A stretch of 64,000 nucleotides of DNA from Nitrospira sp. CR1.3 (GCA_014055525.1 WIAH01000016.1:31572-95571), one strand, 5' to 3'. Positions 8,558-17,379 are shown, numbered from the stretch's first letter. Notes: a model not told the origin generated them from the sequence alone. Translations and numbers: made by a program.

Positions 8558-9118
8558 CTAGTTGAGGGAGGGATCAAGGGGCATGTCCGCATAGTGCCGA
8601 TAGTCGTCTCCCAAGGTACTGACGATATCTGGCCAGATCCGCAACGGGTCCTTCTCAAAGACGATGACGGGGTCGGCCGGGATCGTAATCCAGGAACCGG
8701 TTTTCATCTCGGACTCGAGTTGCCCAGGCCCCCAACCGGAGTACCCGACGTAGGCGCGAAACGCCTCGCGTCCTTGGTTCGTCATCAAGATCCGGTCGAC
8801 CAATTCCATGTCTCCTCCTAGACACACGCCGTCGAAGACATGATGGGAATTCTCCGGCAGCTGGGTCAACCGGTAGAGCAACATGACCTGATTCGGCTGC
8901 ACAGGGCCTCCGGAGAACAGCACATGGCGCTGGCCTTCCAACACGGGGACGTGAGGCAACGCTTCTGATACGGACATCGCGGTCGGACGATTCACAACAA
9001 CACCCAACGCGCCTTCCGCCCCATGCTCACAGAGCAGCACGACGGTTTGCCGGAAGTTCGGGTCACGAAGGCTGGGAGCGGCGATGAGGAAGATGCCTTT
9101 GCCGAGCGGAAGGTGCAT
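8558..9118 (-). CDS. YqgE/AlgH family protein
   Basis: Belongs to the YqgE/AlgH (DUF179) family, small cytoplasmic proteins of unsettled function. Diagnostic features are the N-terminal FLIAAPSLRDPNFRQTVVLL, the GALGVVVNRPT strand and the C-terminal YVGYSGWGPGQLESEM. I chose the ATG at 9118 because family members start only a few residues before the FLIA motif; in-frame starts at 9127 and 9154 exist. Length (186 aa) is typical. It lies about 70 bases downstream of the nitrilase gene on the same strand. Confidence 0.88.
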   Translation of the reverse strand: MHLPLGKGIFLIAAPSLRDPNFRQTVVLLCEHGAEGALGVVVNRPTAMSVSEALPHVPVLEGQRHVLFSGGPVQPNQVMLLYRLTQLPENSHHVFDGVCLGGDMELVDRILMTNQGREAFRAYVGYSGWGPGQLESEMKTGSWITIPADPVIVFEKDPLRIWPDIVSTLGDDYRHYADMPLDPSLN

Positions 9119-9187
9119 ACGAATCATCCTATCGCGCCGGCCCGTCACGCGCAAGCCGGGCCACGAAGCCGGAATGGGGTCACAAGG

Positions 9188-9976
9188 TTACTTGTACAAA
9201 GATTCGCGGCGATCGCGAAGCAGGTCATTGTAGGGCGTAAGCGCCTTGTCGCGGGCCTCGGCAGGATCGATCTCGACGATACACAGCTCTTCCTGATCCC
9301 GCGGGGCTCGATGGAGAATCCCGCCTCGCGGGTCGACGACCTCACTGTTGCCGATGTAGGTCAGCTGATTCTTTCCTCCACGGGCTTCGTTGCCGGTCCG
9401 ATTGCAGGTCACGGCGAAGACGCGGTTCTCCAGGCAACGCACCGGCATAGAATCCGGGCAGTTCGGCAGCACCAGATTCGAAGGATGGCAAATGATGTCG
9501 GCGCCTTTCAACGTGAGCGTGCGCGCCGATTCCGGATAATACCAGTCGAAACAGATCATCACACCGATCTTGGCCGGACCGATATCCCACACGTGAAAAC
9601 CCGTGTCGCCGGGAGCGAAAAAGAGGGTCTCTTCAAAAAACAAGTGTGTTTTTCGATAGGAACCGATGAAACCCTTGGGCCCCACCACGACCGCGGAGTT
9701 ATAGAGAACGGATCCGGCCTGCTCTGCAACACCGGCCACGATGACGACCTGTTTCCGCTTCGCGATCTCCATCAGCCGTTTGGTCGTCGCGCCATCCGGA
9801 ACGGGCTCCGCCAGCTTACGCGCCTCATCCTGAGATACAAACTGATAGCCGGTTGCGCAGAGTTCAGGCAATACGATCAAATCCGTCTCGGCCTCGTCGA
9901 GCCTGGCGGAAATTCGCTCCAGGTTCTCAGCGACGTTCCCGAATTCAGGATTGTTTTGGTAAAAACCGACACGCAT
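9188..9976 (-). CDS. Carbon-nitrogen hydrolase (nitrilase superfamily)
   Basis: Amidase or N-carbamoyl-hydrolase-type enzyme. The catalytic Glu-Lys-Cys triad is complete: E in VLPELCATGY (about residue 38), K in YRKTHLF (about 107) and C in GVMICFDWYYPE (about 140). No signal peptide, so cytoplasmic. At 262 aa it fits the single-domain omega-amidase and carbamoylputrescine-amidase branches; substrate cannot be decided from the sequence. No pathway genes flank it. Confidence 0.88.
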   Translation of the reverse strand: MRVGFYQNNPEFGNVAENLERISARLDEAETDLIVLPELCATGYQFVSQDEARKLAEPVPDGATTKRLMEIAKRKQVVIVAGVAEQAGSVLYNSAVVVGPKGFIGSYRKTHLFFEETLFFAPGDTGFHVWDIGPAKIGVMICFDWYYPESARTLTLKGADIICHPSNLVLPNCPDSMPVRCLENRVFAVTCNRTGNEARGGKNQLTYIGNSEVVDPRGGILHRAPRDQEELCIVEIDPAEARDKALTPYNDLLRDRRESLYK

Positions 9977-10030
9977 GGAAACCAGGCTAGAGGGACGAGG
10001 TGAGAGGCATGTGGTGGAAACAAAGGACAG

Positions 10031-10066
10031 GAGGCGAGGGGCTTGTCACCTCTCGCCCCTCGCCTC
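10031..10066 (-). terminator. Hairpin downstream of smbP
   Basis: Perfect 12-base arms GAGGCGAGGGGC (10031-10042) and GCCCCTCGCCTC (10055-10066) with a 12-base loop lie just after the smbP stop. On the minus strand they are followed by a T-rich but interrupted tract. A transcription terminator or mRNA-stabilising hairpin is likely. Confidence 0.5.
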
Positions 10067-10085
10067 TTGCCCTCCGTCAGTACGA

Positions 10086-10427
10086 TTACTTCACTTCGGA
10101 GAGATGCGTCACGGCTCCTTCCGCATGTTTCGTGGCCACGTCGGCATGGCCGGCCTTTCCATGTTCGACGGCTTCCTGGAGATGCTTGACACCCTCATCC
10201 AGGTGGGGATTCTTCATGTCCTTCTGCGCCGCCTGTGCATGCTTGAGAGCGCCTTCGGCATGCTTAGTCAAAGCATCCGCATGGCCTTGCTTCCCGTGCT
10301 CCACCGCTTCCTTGGCATGTTCGACAGCCTCGCTGACATGCTTGTTGTCCGCTTGCGCGACAAGCGGCAATCCGAGTAATGCCGCTGCTGCCAACGCCAA
10401 CACTCCGCGCTGGATACTCACTCTCAT
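10086..10427 (-). CDS. smbP: SmbP-like small periplasmic metal-binding protein
   Basis: Secreted 113-aa protein with a signal peptide (LALAAAALLGLPLVAQA) followed by a helical, histidine-rich region in which HA/HG/HL pairs recur every 7-14 residues (AVEHAKEAVEHGKQGHADAL, then a near copy AVEHGKAGHADVATKHAEGA). This is the pattern of SmbP, the metal (copper) binding four-helix protein first described in Nitrosomonas europaea. Role: periplasmic metal storage or buffering. The ATG at 10427 is preceded by an excellent GGAGGAGGT; a longer frame upstream lacks any sign of coding. It stands alone. Confidence 0.85.
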   Translation of the reverse strand: MRVSIQRGVLALAAAALLGLPLVAQADNKHVSEAVEHAKEAVEHGKQGHADALTKHAEGALKHAQAAQKDMKNPHLDEGVKHLQEAVEHGKAGHADVATKHAEGAVTHLSEVK

Positions 10428-10503
10428 AGGCACCTCCTCCATGGTTAGAATTCGTTCGGTACGCGAAACCGTCTGAGTATGGATAATGACCGGTAATGCA
10501 TTC

Positions 10504-10532
10504 ACCTTACACAGCCGTTTTTTGACTGTCAA
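10504..10532 (-). promoter_or_regulatory. Possible promoter of smbP
   Basis: On the minus strand TTGACA (10527-10532) and TAAGGT (10504-10509) are separated by 17 bases, about 75 bases upstream of the smbP ATG. The -35 is perfect, the -10 weak. The box overlaps the 3' end of the rhodanese gene and a small dyad, TTGACTGTCAA. Confidence 0.4.
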
Positions 10533-11407
10533 GACGGGCGCGCCGGCGCGTCGACGCCCAACACTTTCTGAAGCCCCTGAAAATCCTTTTCCACCGGGCA
10601 GGCGAAATCCCGACTCCATTCCCACCAGGATCCTGCATAGTTTCGCACCTTCTGAAAGCCCGCCAGTTTGAGTACGACATAGAGCCACGCTGATCGCACG
10701 CCGCCCGTGCAATAGCAAATGATCTCCTGCTCCGGTCGCAATCCCTTTTCTTCGAGGTCGGCTTGAATCGTGCTGAGATCCTTGACCGTCGCGTCCTTGT
10801 TCAGAAACCCGTTCCACGCGACGTGGAGAGCCGAGGGGATATGGCCGGCCCGCGGGATCCCGGATATCTCCTTGCCTAAATATTCCTCCAAACTTCTGGC
10901 ATCCACGATCACAGCATTCGGATGCGGCTGTTTGACCATCGCTTTCAACTCGTCCTTCGTGATGGCCGTCAGTTTGGCCACCTGGACGGTAAAGTTTCCC
11001 GGCTTGGGAGTCACCCGCCCATGCTCGAACGGGCGCCGCTCATCAGTCCATTTCACCCACCCCCCGTCGAGAATCCGCAGGTTCTTGTGGCCGAAGTATT
11101 CGAGCATCCAATACATGCGGCCTTCATCTCCCCAGTTATCGAAGGGATTGGAATAGATCACGACCTCGCTGCCGCTGCTGATTCCCAATGTCCTTATTTT
11201 TTGTTCCATCCGTCCCATATCGGGATCGAGCAAGCCCTTCGCCACGGCCTTGGGATCGCTATACTCATGCCACGTGGAATTGACGGCGCCGGGAATATGG
11301 CCGCCGAACTCGTAGGCCGCCCTTCCACGCACGTCGATGACGACCAGTCCCTCTTGCCCCAATCTGCTCTGCAGGGTTTCAGTATCGATGAGTAACGGGT
11401 GTGTCAT
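10529..11407 (-). CDS. Two-domain rhodanese sulfurtransferase
   Basis: Thiosulfate or 3-mercaptopyruvate sulfurtransferase with tandem rhodanese domains. The N-terminal domain (about residues 1-130) has VVIDVRGRAAYEFGGHIPGA but no active cysteine, as usual; the C-terminal domain (about 145-285) carries the catalytic loop CYCTGGVRSAW. No signal peptide is seen, so it should act in the cytoplasm in sulfane-sulfur transfer or cyanide detoxification. Length of 292 aa is normal. It lies downstream of the pentahaem cytochrome with a 29-base gap, so co-transcription is possible, but no functional link is evident. Confidence 0.9.
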   Translation of the reverse strand: MTHPLLIDTETLQSRLGQEGLVVIDVRGRAAYEFGGHIPGAVNSTWHEYSDPKAVAKGLLDPDMGRMEQKIRTLGISSGSEVVIYSNPFDNWGDEGRMYWMLEYFGHKNLRILDGGWVKWTDERRPFEHGRVTPKPGNFTVQVAKLTAITKDELKAMVKQPHPNAVIVDARSLEEYLGKEISGIPRAGHIPSALHVAWNGFLNKDATVKDLSTIQADLEEKGLRPEQEIICYCTGGVRSAWLYVVLKLAGFQKVRNYAGSWWEWSRDFACPVEKDFQGLQKVLGVDAPARPS

Positions 11408-11436
11408 GATGCTCCTTCAGACCTCGCTGACAATTC

Positions 11437-12717
11437 TCAACCTTGAGCCGTACAGTTTCCTCCATGCGACTGAGAGCCTGACACGACGAGCCGATTGCTC
11501 TCCTGCACCGCGGCGGCCAGCCCACTGGAGAGCGGAAACTCCCTCTCATAGACAATAAACCGGTATGGTTCGTTCCCCGTCAGCCCGTACTTCGTTCGCA
11601 GCATCGCATGCTGTGTATCGGTCAGGATGTGGTACTGCACGCGGGTCTTCACTTTCAAGCTTCCCGCCTTGTCCGGTATCCGATAGTCGAACTGATACTC
11701 GCGGCTGGCGAGGGGCAGCAGGCGATTATCATACAATTCTACGATTGCCGGCTGCCACATGATCCAGCGTCCCATCGTCGAATTCTGCTGATCCAGCACA
11801 TGCCCATGTTGGTCCTCCACAGAAAATTCGACGGTGAAATGGCGATCGGGATCGCCGGTGGGAATCTTATGGCCGGCGCCGGCATTGACAAGGGTGAGCG
11901 TAAACACGATTCGATCGCCCGGTTTCGGCGAGATTGCATCCACCTTCACTTGAACGGCCACGGCCCGCTTCACCATGTCCGGGTCGTGTCCGCCGCGCCA
12001 GAGGTGTTGTCGACCCCGCCTGATCGGGCTGTTGAGCGCCACCGGTCGATCGATCTCGGGCATGTGGCAACTCTGACAGATAAACCCCCGCTCCTGCATG
12101 AAAAACTTGCCTTCGTATTCGGCGTAGGTCCCGCACGGCCCGACATTATAGAACTGCGCCGGCCCCGACTCAACGTTGTGGCAGCGATAGCAGATCTGGG
12201 CGGTGCGGAAATTCGGATCGAATTTCGTCGGATGCGGTGCAGCAGAATCTTCGAAAGGACCATAAATCACGCCGTCGCGCACATGGCAGACCGCGCAGGT
12301 GATCGATTCCTTCTGATATTCGGGATCGTAATGGGGATTCGGCTCCTGTGCCGCTTTTTCGACCCGTCCCCGCGGAATGTCCTTGATGAGGGTCGGCTGT
12401 TGATTCTCCAACGGCGTATGGCAGTTCAGGCAGACCCAGATGTTCTTGTCCTTTTTCCAATAGGCCTGGAAGAAGGGATCCTCGTAGGCACGGGCATGGA
12501 TGCTCGTTTTCCATTCTTCGTAGATTTCCCGATGACATTGCCCGCATGACTCTGCCTTCAGACTGGTCAGCCCATCTGGAACTTTTTGAAAGGGGATCGC
12601 ATGGGCATAGTCCGAGCGCAAGCCGAAAATGACGACCGGTTTGACCTCAGTGTAGTAGAGGTATATCGCTGCGCCGGCGAGAGCCGTGCCGAGGCCAATT
12701 TTGAATCCACGAGTCAT
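11437..12717 (-). CDS. Membrane-anchored pentahaem cytochrome c
   Basis: Five CXXCH haem c sites lie in the N-terminal half (CGQCH, CLNCH, CAVCH, CYRCH, CQSCH), after an uncleaved-looking N-terminal membrane helix (about residues 5-23). The C-terminal 200 residues have no haem and look like a beta-rich domain with GAGHKIPTGDPDRHF. This layout resembles cytochrome c-554-type multihaem proteins and matches two other proteins in this window. Role: periplasmic electron transfer, partner unknown. Its ATG overlaps the stop of the histone-deacetylase-like gene by four bases (ATGA), so the two are translationally coupled. Confidence 0.85.
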   Translation of the reverse strand: MTRGFKIGLGTALAGAAIYLYYTEVKPVVIFGLRSDYAHAIPFQKVPDGLTSLKAESCGQCHREIYEEWKTSIHARAYEDPFFQAYWKKDKNIWVCLNCHTPLENQQPTLIKDIPRGRVEKAAQEPNPHYDPEYQKESITCAVCHVRDGVIYGPFEDSAAPHPTKFDPNFRTAQICYRCHNVESGPAQFYNVGPCGTYAEYEGKFFMQERGFICQSCHMPEIDRPVALNSPIRRGRQHLWRGGHDPDMVKRAVAVQVKVDAISPKPGDRIVFTLTLVNAGAGHKIPTGDPDRHFTVEFSVEDQHGHVLDQQNSTMGRWIMWQPAIVELYDNRLLPLASREYQFDYRIPDKAGSLKVKTRVQYHILTDTQHAMLRTKYGLTGNEPYRFIVYEREFPLSSGLAAAVQESNRLVVSGSQSHGGNCTAQG

Positions 12718-13658
12718 GCGTTCAACAGCGCTGTGATGTGAGAATCAACCGATCCGGCCAATGCCGCAAGATTATAACCACCTTCAAGTGAGGAGAGGAT
12801 GCGTCCGCTCGCATGCCGCTTGGCGATGCCGGCGACGATCTCGGTCAAATCTGCGTAACCAGATTCGGTCAATCCCATGCCGGCCAACGGATCGTCTCTG
12901 TGCGCATCAAACCCGGCGGAGATAATGACGAAGTCCGGTCTGAACTCATCGGCCGCAGGAACCAGCGTCTTGTGGAAGACTGCGCGATACTCGTCGTCGC
13001 CCTGGCCTGACTCCATCGGCACGTTGATGGTGAATCCCTCGCCGACACCGCGACCTCGCTCCGTCGCACGGCCGGTACCCGGGTAATGGGGATACTGGTG
13101 CGTGCTGAAAAATAGAACGCTGGGATCATCCTCGAAACTATGTTGCGTGCCGTTGCCGTGATGGACATCCCAATCCACAATCAGCACTCGCTTGATCCCG
13201 TATCGCTTCTGGACATAACGCGCGGCGATCGCCACGTTGTTGAAGAGACAAAACCCCATCGCCCGACCAGTCTCGGCATGATGTCCGGGAGGCCGTACGG
13301 CGCAGAACACGTGGTCGGCCTGCCTGGACAGGATGGCATCAACCGCGGCCAAGGCTCCCCCGGCTGCCAGATAGGCCGCGGTCAGCGAGCCCGGCGACAT
13401 CGAGGTATCGGGATCGAGCGACACTCGACCGCTCGACGGAGCATGCTGATTCAGCGCCGCTACATAGCGTTGATCGTGGATCTCCGTCACCCATTCGGCT
13501 TCGGCCTTCCGCGGTTCAATCATGACGAGCCTGGCGGCAGTGCCGCTGCGCTCCAACTGCTGCATGATCGCCCGCAATCGGTTGGGAGACTCGGGATGAC
13601 CCGCTCCCATGTCATGTTCGAGATACGCCGGATGATAAACGAGACCGGTCTTTCCCAT
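12714..13658 (-). CDS. Histone deacetylase / AcuC superfamily amidohydrolase
   Basis: Zinc-dependent deacetylase of the HDAC/acetoin-utilisation/acetylpolyamine-amidohydrolase superfamily. Catalytic features are intact: PPGHHAE (general-base histidines), VDWDVHHGNG (zinc ligands D and H), SAGFDAH (zinc ligand D) and the C-terminal SLEGGYNL. At 314 aa it is a standard bacterial member. Substrate may be an acetyl-lysine protein or an acetylated small molecule; the sequence does not decide. It overlaps the following pentahaem cytochrome gene by four bases, an odd pairing. Confidence 0.88.
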   Translation of the reverse strand: MGKTGLVYHPAYLEHDMGAGHPESPNRLRAIMQQLERSGTAARLVMIEPRKAEAEWVTEIHDQRYVAALNQHAPSSGRVSLDPDTSMSPGSLTAAYLAAGGALAAVDAILSRQADHVFCAVRPPGHHAETGRAMGFCLFNNVAIAARYVQKRYGIKRVLIVDWDVHHGNGTQHSFEDDPSVLFFSTHQYPHYPGTGRATERGRGVGEGFTINVPMESGQGDDEYRAVFHKTLVPAADEFRPDFVIISAGFDAHRDDPLAGMGLTESGYADLTEIVAGIAKRHASGRILSSLEGGYNLAALAGSVDSHITALLNA

Positions 13659-13668
13659 AATGGAATCC

Positions 13669-13736
13669 GTGAAGCGTCAAGCGTCGCTCGCAATCTACGA
13701 GATACGTTTCACGAGAGACGAACGACGTCATCAGAC
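13669..13736. repeat. CGAGATACGTTT hairpin repeat, copy 1
   Basis: Contains GTGAAGCGT (13669-13677) facing ACGTTTCAC (13704-13712), followed by ACGAGAGACGAACGACGT. The same series, CGAGATACGTTTTACGAG then GACGAACGACGT, occurs at 27748-27778. It sits between the divergent HDAC and TPR genes, so it is not a terminator here. Confidence 0.65.
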
Positions 13737-13804
13737 TATCACGCAGGAAACGGCATAGACAATGCGCTGCCGCGCTGCTATCGTCTAGGCAAAGGGAGGA
13801 AACG

Positions 13805-14122
13805 ATGCCGAATCCGAGGATCGAACCGTTGAAAAAAGTGTTGGCGATGGACCCACACGACGACGTGGCATGGTTCGGCCTGGGCAAAGCCTATATGGAC
13901 GACGGGAATTTCGACGAAGCGGCGAAGGCTCTGCGACAATGCGTGACCGTCAAGCCCGGCTATTCGGCCGCCTACTATGCCCTTGCACAATCATTGCACA
14001 AGCTGGGGCGAATCGATGAGTGTCGTGAAGTTTCCACCAGAGGCATCGAGGTCTCGACTAAGAACGGCGATGCGATGGTCACGAAGAATTTAGAGATGCT
14101 CAAGAGTTCGCTTCCAGCTTGA
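13805..14122 (+). CDS. Small TPR protein
   Basis: 105-aa cytoplasmic protein made of about two and a half tetratricopeptide repeats; the helical pairs around AWFGLGKAYMDDGNFDEAAK and AYYALAQSLHKLGRIDECRE show the TPR consensus residues. Such proteins are protein-interaction scaffolds. The start is well set by GGGAGGA just upstream. It is monocistronic on the plus strand between minus-strand genes, and the partner is unknown. Confidence 0.85.
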   Translation: MPNPRIEPLKKVLAMDPHDDVAWFGLGKAYMDDGNFDEAAKALRQCVTVKPGYSAAYYALAQSLHKLGRIDECREVSTRGIEVSTKNGDAMVTKNLEMLKSSLPA

Positions 14123-14139
14123 CTGATTCCCGCCTCTCA

Positions 14140-14985
14140 TCAGACGATCTGTTCAAAGGAATAGCGTTGGCGCTCAGTCAGTGGTGATGACGCTTGAGGG
14201 TTTTGTATCAGCAATCGGACCCGCGGATGACCCCGTTGTTGCCGAGGCCGCTCGACCAGTTCCACGTTCGCTAATCGTGTCGCCGATTTTGAGGGCAGCG
14301 GTTCCACATCCCAGAAGGCGATCAGCACCGCGCCGAGGTGCCTGAGTTTTGTCAGTAGCAGGGTTACCGCGCCTGCCAGAGCCTTGACATCCAACCTGAT
14401 GCCCTCGCGCCTGGCCGTCCTGTTCCCCCGCAGATCAGCCCGTGGAATGGAGATGCTCAGCACGACAGGATCGCGATAGTCGGTGAGTTGCTTGGCCTTC
14501 TGTTGGATGCGCGCCAGAATCCGGTGAATCAGGACGGTTCCCCGATCGGTCTTGTCTTCACTCTCTTCATCGGAGATCAGACTTCGCAGCGGCAACCGTC
14601 TCCATTCTGTTGAGCCCACCATAGCCGTGACTTCCACGAAGAAACGCTCTCGACCGACATGGCACTCGAGATCGGCGGTCCTCGCTTGCGACTCGGGCAG
14701 GAACGAAACCAGCGCGCCCGCGTGGATCAACTGCGTGGCAAGTTCCAATTCAGCGAGCGCGGACTCGCGAACACCATAGTCATCATGGGTGAGCCGATGG
14801 ATGAGCCTCCCCAGCCGCAAATAGCTTGATCGGTCTGGGCAATGTCGATGGAGAGCGGTCCATCGCTCTCGGAGATCGCGAGAAAGGCCTTCCTCCTGTC
14901 GCTTCCAGGCGGGCAATGCAGCGCGATGCCCCTCCAGAAGATGGCTGATCAGCCTGAACGTTCTCCTCGGACGAAAACGCGCCAT
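14140..14985 (-). CDS. Hypothetical protein with a possible PD-(D/E)XK-like core
   Basis: Not recognised as a named family. The segment ADLECHVGRERFFVEVTA (about residues 109-126) has the look of a restriction-endonuclease-like core, an acidic residue before a beta-hairpin and then E-V-T, but the canonical lysine is missing, so this is only suggestive. The N-terminus is rich in arginine and basic helices. The gene follows the 109-aa gene at 14989-15318 with a three-base gap, so the pair is co-transcribed. A DNA- or RNA-related role is a weak inference. Confidence 0.65.
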   Translation of the reverse strand: MARFRPRRTFRLISHLLEGHRAALPAWKRQEEGLSRDLRERWTALHRHCPDRSSYLRLGRLIHRLTHDDYGVRESALAELELATQLIHAGALVSFLPESQARTADLECHVGRERFFVEVTAMVGSTEWRRLPLRSLISDEESEDKTDRGTVLIHRILARIQQKAKQLTDYRDPVVLSISIPRADLRGNRTARREGIRLDVKALAGAVTLLLTKLRHLGAVLIAFWDVEPLPSKSATRLANVELVERPRQQRGHPRVRLLIQNPQASSPLTERQRYSFEQIV

Positions 14986-14988
14986 CCA

Positions 14989-15318
14989 TCACACCGGCTC
15001 GGAATCTTCATCATCGTTCGACGCCAGGCCGAGGGATTCGGGCCGGCGCTTGGCGGCTTCCTCACACACTTCATTCAGCCAACGGCCTGCGCACCCCAAG
15101 ACTTCCCGGACCAGCGGCTCCGGCTGTCCTGTGCGCTTGATGGTCCACTGAGAAATATACTCCAGAAGCGCCTCCCGCTCGAAACAGCGCACCGACTGTA
15201 GGGCCAGTTCGGTCAATTCTCCCAATCCAGTCTTGAGAATGGACTCGACTGTCTCCCGCCCATACGAAGTGCTGGCCGTGACATATTGCACGGCACGATT
15301 CAGTTCTTGATCCGTCAT
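14989..15318 (-). CDS. Small hypothetical acidic protein, 109 aa
   Basis: I chose the ATG at 15318 because CGGAG precedes it and because upstream codons read through non-coding-looking sequence. The product is helical, soluble and ends in an acidic tail (SNDDEDSEPV). It has two cysteines and no recognised motif. It is the first gene of a two-gene unit with the larger hypothetical protein downstream, and it is divergent from pepF. No function is proposed. Confidence 0.6.
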   Translation of the reverse strand: MTDQELNRAVQYVTASTSYGRETVESILKTGLGELTELALQSVRCFEREALLEYISQWTIKRTGQPEPLVREVLGCAGRWLNEVCEEAAKRRPESLGLASNDDEDSEPV

Positions 15319-15470
15319 GGGCGGCTCCGATTGCCGGATTCTCACACTGAGCTGGATGGCTGTCAATGCACGCGCGTCGCCGGCGATCCGTGGACGATTT
15401 TTCTTCTCGGCTCGAAGAGCCGGGATGATATGATCGGACCTCCGACGGAACCACAATGGAGGAGATCGGC

Positions 15471-17270
15471 ATGCCTGGCACGACATCCCGACAGAAGAAA
15501 GGGTTTCACTCCACTGTACCGGAACGATGGGACCTGACGGAGCTCGTGAAGGATCCCGTCGAACGGCTCGATCACCATTTGGCCGAACTCGACAGTCTTG
15601 TCACCCGGATCGAATCTACGCGCCCGACGCTTTCTCCCGCGATGCCCAGCGACGCCTTTCGATCGATTCTGCAACAGACCGAATCCGTGGCACAAGGCTC
15701 CTCGCGGCTCGGTGCCTATGCCTACCTATGGTTCTCGGAGAATACCAAGGACTCAGAAGCTCGATCGTTCAAGACGCGCGTCGAAGAGCGTCTCACCGCT
15801 CTCAATAATCGCCTGCTGTTTCTTGACCTCTGGTGGCAGGAGGTGGGCCAGGCCGACGCGGAGCGACTGATGGCCGATTCCGGTGACCTCCGTTATCACC
15901 TGGAAACGATTCGCCGGTACAAGCCCCATACGCTGTCGGAACCGGAAGAAAAAATCATCAACGTGAAGAACGTGACCGGTCGAAGCGCGATGAACACTCT
16001 CTACGACGTCGTCACGAACGGGTTCAGTTTCACGATACGAGAAAGCGGGAGGAAGAAGACTCTCAATCGTGAAGGATTGATGGCCTATGTCCGTAGTCCA
16101 AAGGCCTCAGTCCGCCAAGCTGCATACGCGGAACTCTACCGCGTATTTTCAGCCCAGCGGGACCTTCTGGGAGAAATCTACAAGACGCTGGCCAGCGATT
16201 GGAAATCGGAGAATATCGGGCTGCGGCAGTTCTCCTCTCCGATCGCCGCCCGCAATCTCGGAAACGATGTACCGGACGGAGCCGTCGACGTGCTGCTCTC
16301 GGTCTGCGCCAAGAACGCCGATGTCTTCCAGGCCTATTTCAAGCTGAAAGCGAGGATATGCAAGATCAAGCCGATGAGCCGCTACCATCTCTACGCGCCC
16401 CATCGGACCGAGTCCAAAAAGTACACATATGCTGACGCCGTTTCCATGGTGCTGGAGGCCTACCGGGGGTTTTCACCGCGCCTGGCTGACCTTGCCGATC
16501 AAGTATTCAAGGAACGGCACATTGATGCGCCGACGAGACCGGGGAAGATCGGCGGAGCTTACTGCTATAGTGTCGCGCCGGGACTGACTCCCTATGTCCT
16601 GCTGAACTACACCGGAGACGCGAGAGACATTGCGACAATGGCCCATGAACTGGGCCATGCGGTCCATGGCATGCTCGCAAGGCATCACTCCGTGTTTACC
16701 TTTCATTCGACGTTGCCGCTTGCGGAAACGGCTTCCGTCTTCGGTGAGCGTATTCTGTCCGATGCGTTGATGAGCCAGGAAACGAGCAGGCAAGTCCGGC
16801 AGGGGCTGCTCCTCAGCCAGCTGGACGATATCTATGCCACGGTCCTGCGGCAGGCCTATTTCGTTCGGTTCGAGAAAACCGCTCATCAGATGATCGCCGA
16901 AGGAGCAACGGGCGACCAGCTCGCCGAGACATATCTGGCCGAACTACGCCAACAGTTCGGGAACGCGGTCAAGGTTCCCGATGAATTTCGTTGGGAGTGG
17001 CTCACGATCCCTCACATTTTCGCCAGCCCTTTTTATTGCTATGCCTACAGCTTCGGCAATCTGCTCGTGCTGGCGCTCTATAGGACGTACAAGGAAGAAG
17101 GGGCGACCTTCGTTCCAAAATATCTTGAACTGCTGGGTACGGGAGGTTCTCAGCCACCGGACCAGATCCTGAGAAGGATCGGCGTGGACATGACATCGGA
17201 ACGCTTTTGGCAAGCCGGCTTCCGCACAATTCGAGAGATGGTCGTTCAGCTTGAAACCACCCTTGCTTAG
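15471..17270 (+). CDS. pepF: Oligoendopeptidase F, M3 metallopeptidase
   Basis: Zinc endopeptidase of the M3B family that degrades short peptides in the cytoplasm. The catalytic motif is MAHELGHAVH (HEXXH, about residues 390-400) with the third ligand expected in the following ETASVFGE. Length (599 aa from this start) agrees with the family. The ATG at 15471 is preferred over 15456 because GGAGGAGA precedes it at the right distance. It is monocistronic, with convergent or divergent neighbours. Confidence 0.93.
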   Translation: MPGTTSRQKKGFHSTVPERWDLTELVKDPVERLDHHLAELDSLVTRIESTRPTLSPAMPSDAFRSILQQTESVAQGSSRLGAYAYLWFSENTKDSEARSFKTRVEERLTALNNRLLFLDLWWQEVGQADAERLMADSGDLRYHLETIRRYKPHTLSEPEEKIINVKNVTGRSAMNTLYDVVTNGFSFTIRESGRKKTLNREGLMAYVRSPKASVRQAAYAELYRVFSAQRDLLGEIYKTLASDWKSENIGLRQFSSPIAARNLGNDVPDGAVDVLLSVCAKNADVFQAYFKLKARICKIKPMSRYHLYAPHRTESKKYTYADAVSMVLEAYRGFSPRLADLADQVFKERHIDAPTRPGKIGGAYCYSVAPGLTPYVLLNYTGDARDIATMAHELGHAVHGMLARHHSVFTFHSTLPLAETASVFGERILSDALMSQETSRQVRQGLLLSQLDDIYATVLRQAYFVRFEKTAHQMIAEGATGDQLAETYLAELRQQFGNAVKVPDEFRWEWLTIPHIFASPFYCYAYSFGNLLVLALYRTYKEEGATFVPKYLELLGTGGSQPPDQILRRIGVDMTSERFWQAGFRTIREMVVQLETTLA

Positions 17271-17309
17271 CTGCCTCAAAGCGTCGCTTTTACGCCGGTT
17301 TCGCAGGGC

Positions 17310-17368
17310 TTGACAAGGAAGGCTTTCGATGGCATACTGAGAACGCTTCTCATAATCGTTACTTCTCA
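17310..17368 (+). promoter_or_regulatory. Promoter and dyad operator of bfd
   Basis: TTGACA (17310-17315) and CATACT (17333-17338) are spaced by 17 bases. Overlapping the -10 and start region is a dyad, TGAGAA (17338-17343) facing TTCTCA (17363-17368), with CATAATCGTTA in between, reminiscent of a Fur-type AT-rich operator. Iron control of a bacterioferritin-associated ferredoxin would make sense but is inferred. Confidence 0.55.
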
Positions 17369-17379
17369 AAGAGGCATTC

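Noticed and set aside
9023..10003. Plus-strand frame of 326 aa
   Set aside because: Antisense to YqgE and the nitrilase-family gene, both with intact motifs.
10428..10817. N-terminal extension of smbP to 243 aa
   Set aside because: Signal peptide and perfect ribosome site fix the start at 10427; the extension overlaps the rhodanese gene.
11608..12549. Plus-strand frame of 313 aa opposite the pentahaem cytochrome
   Set aside because: Antisense to a protein with five haem motifs; high-GC shadow frame.
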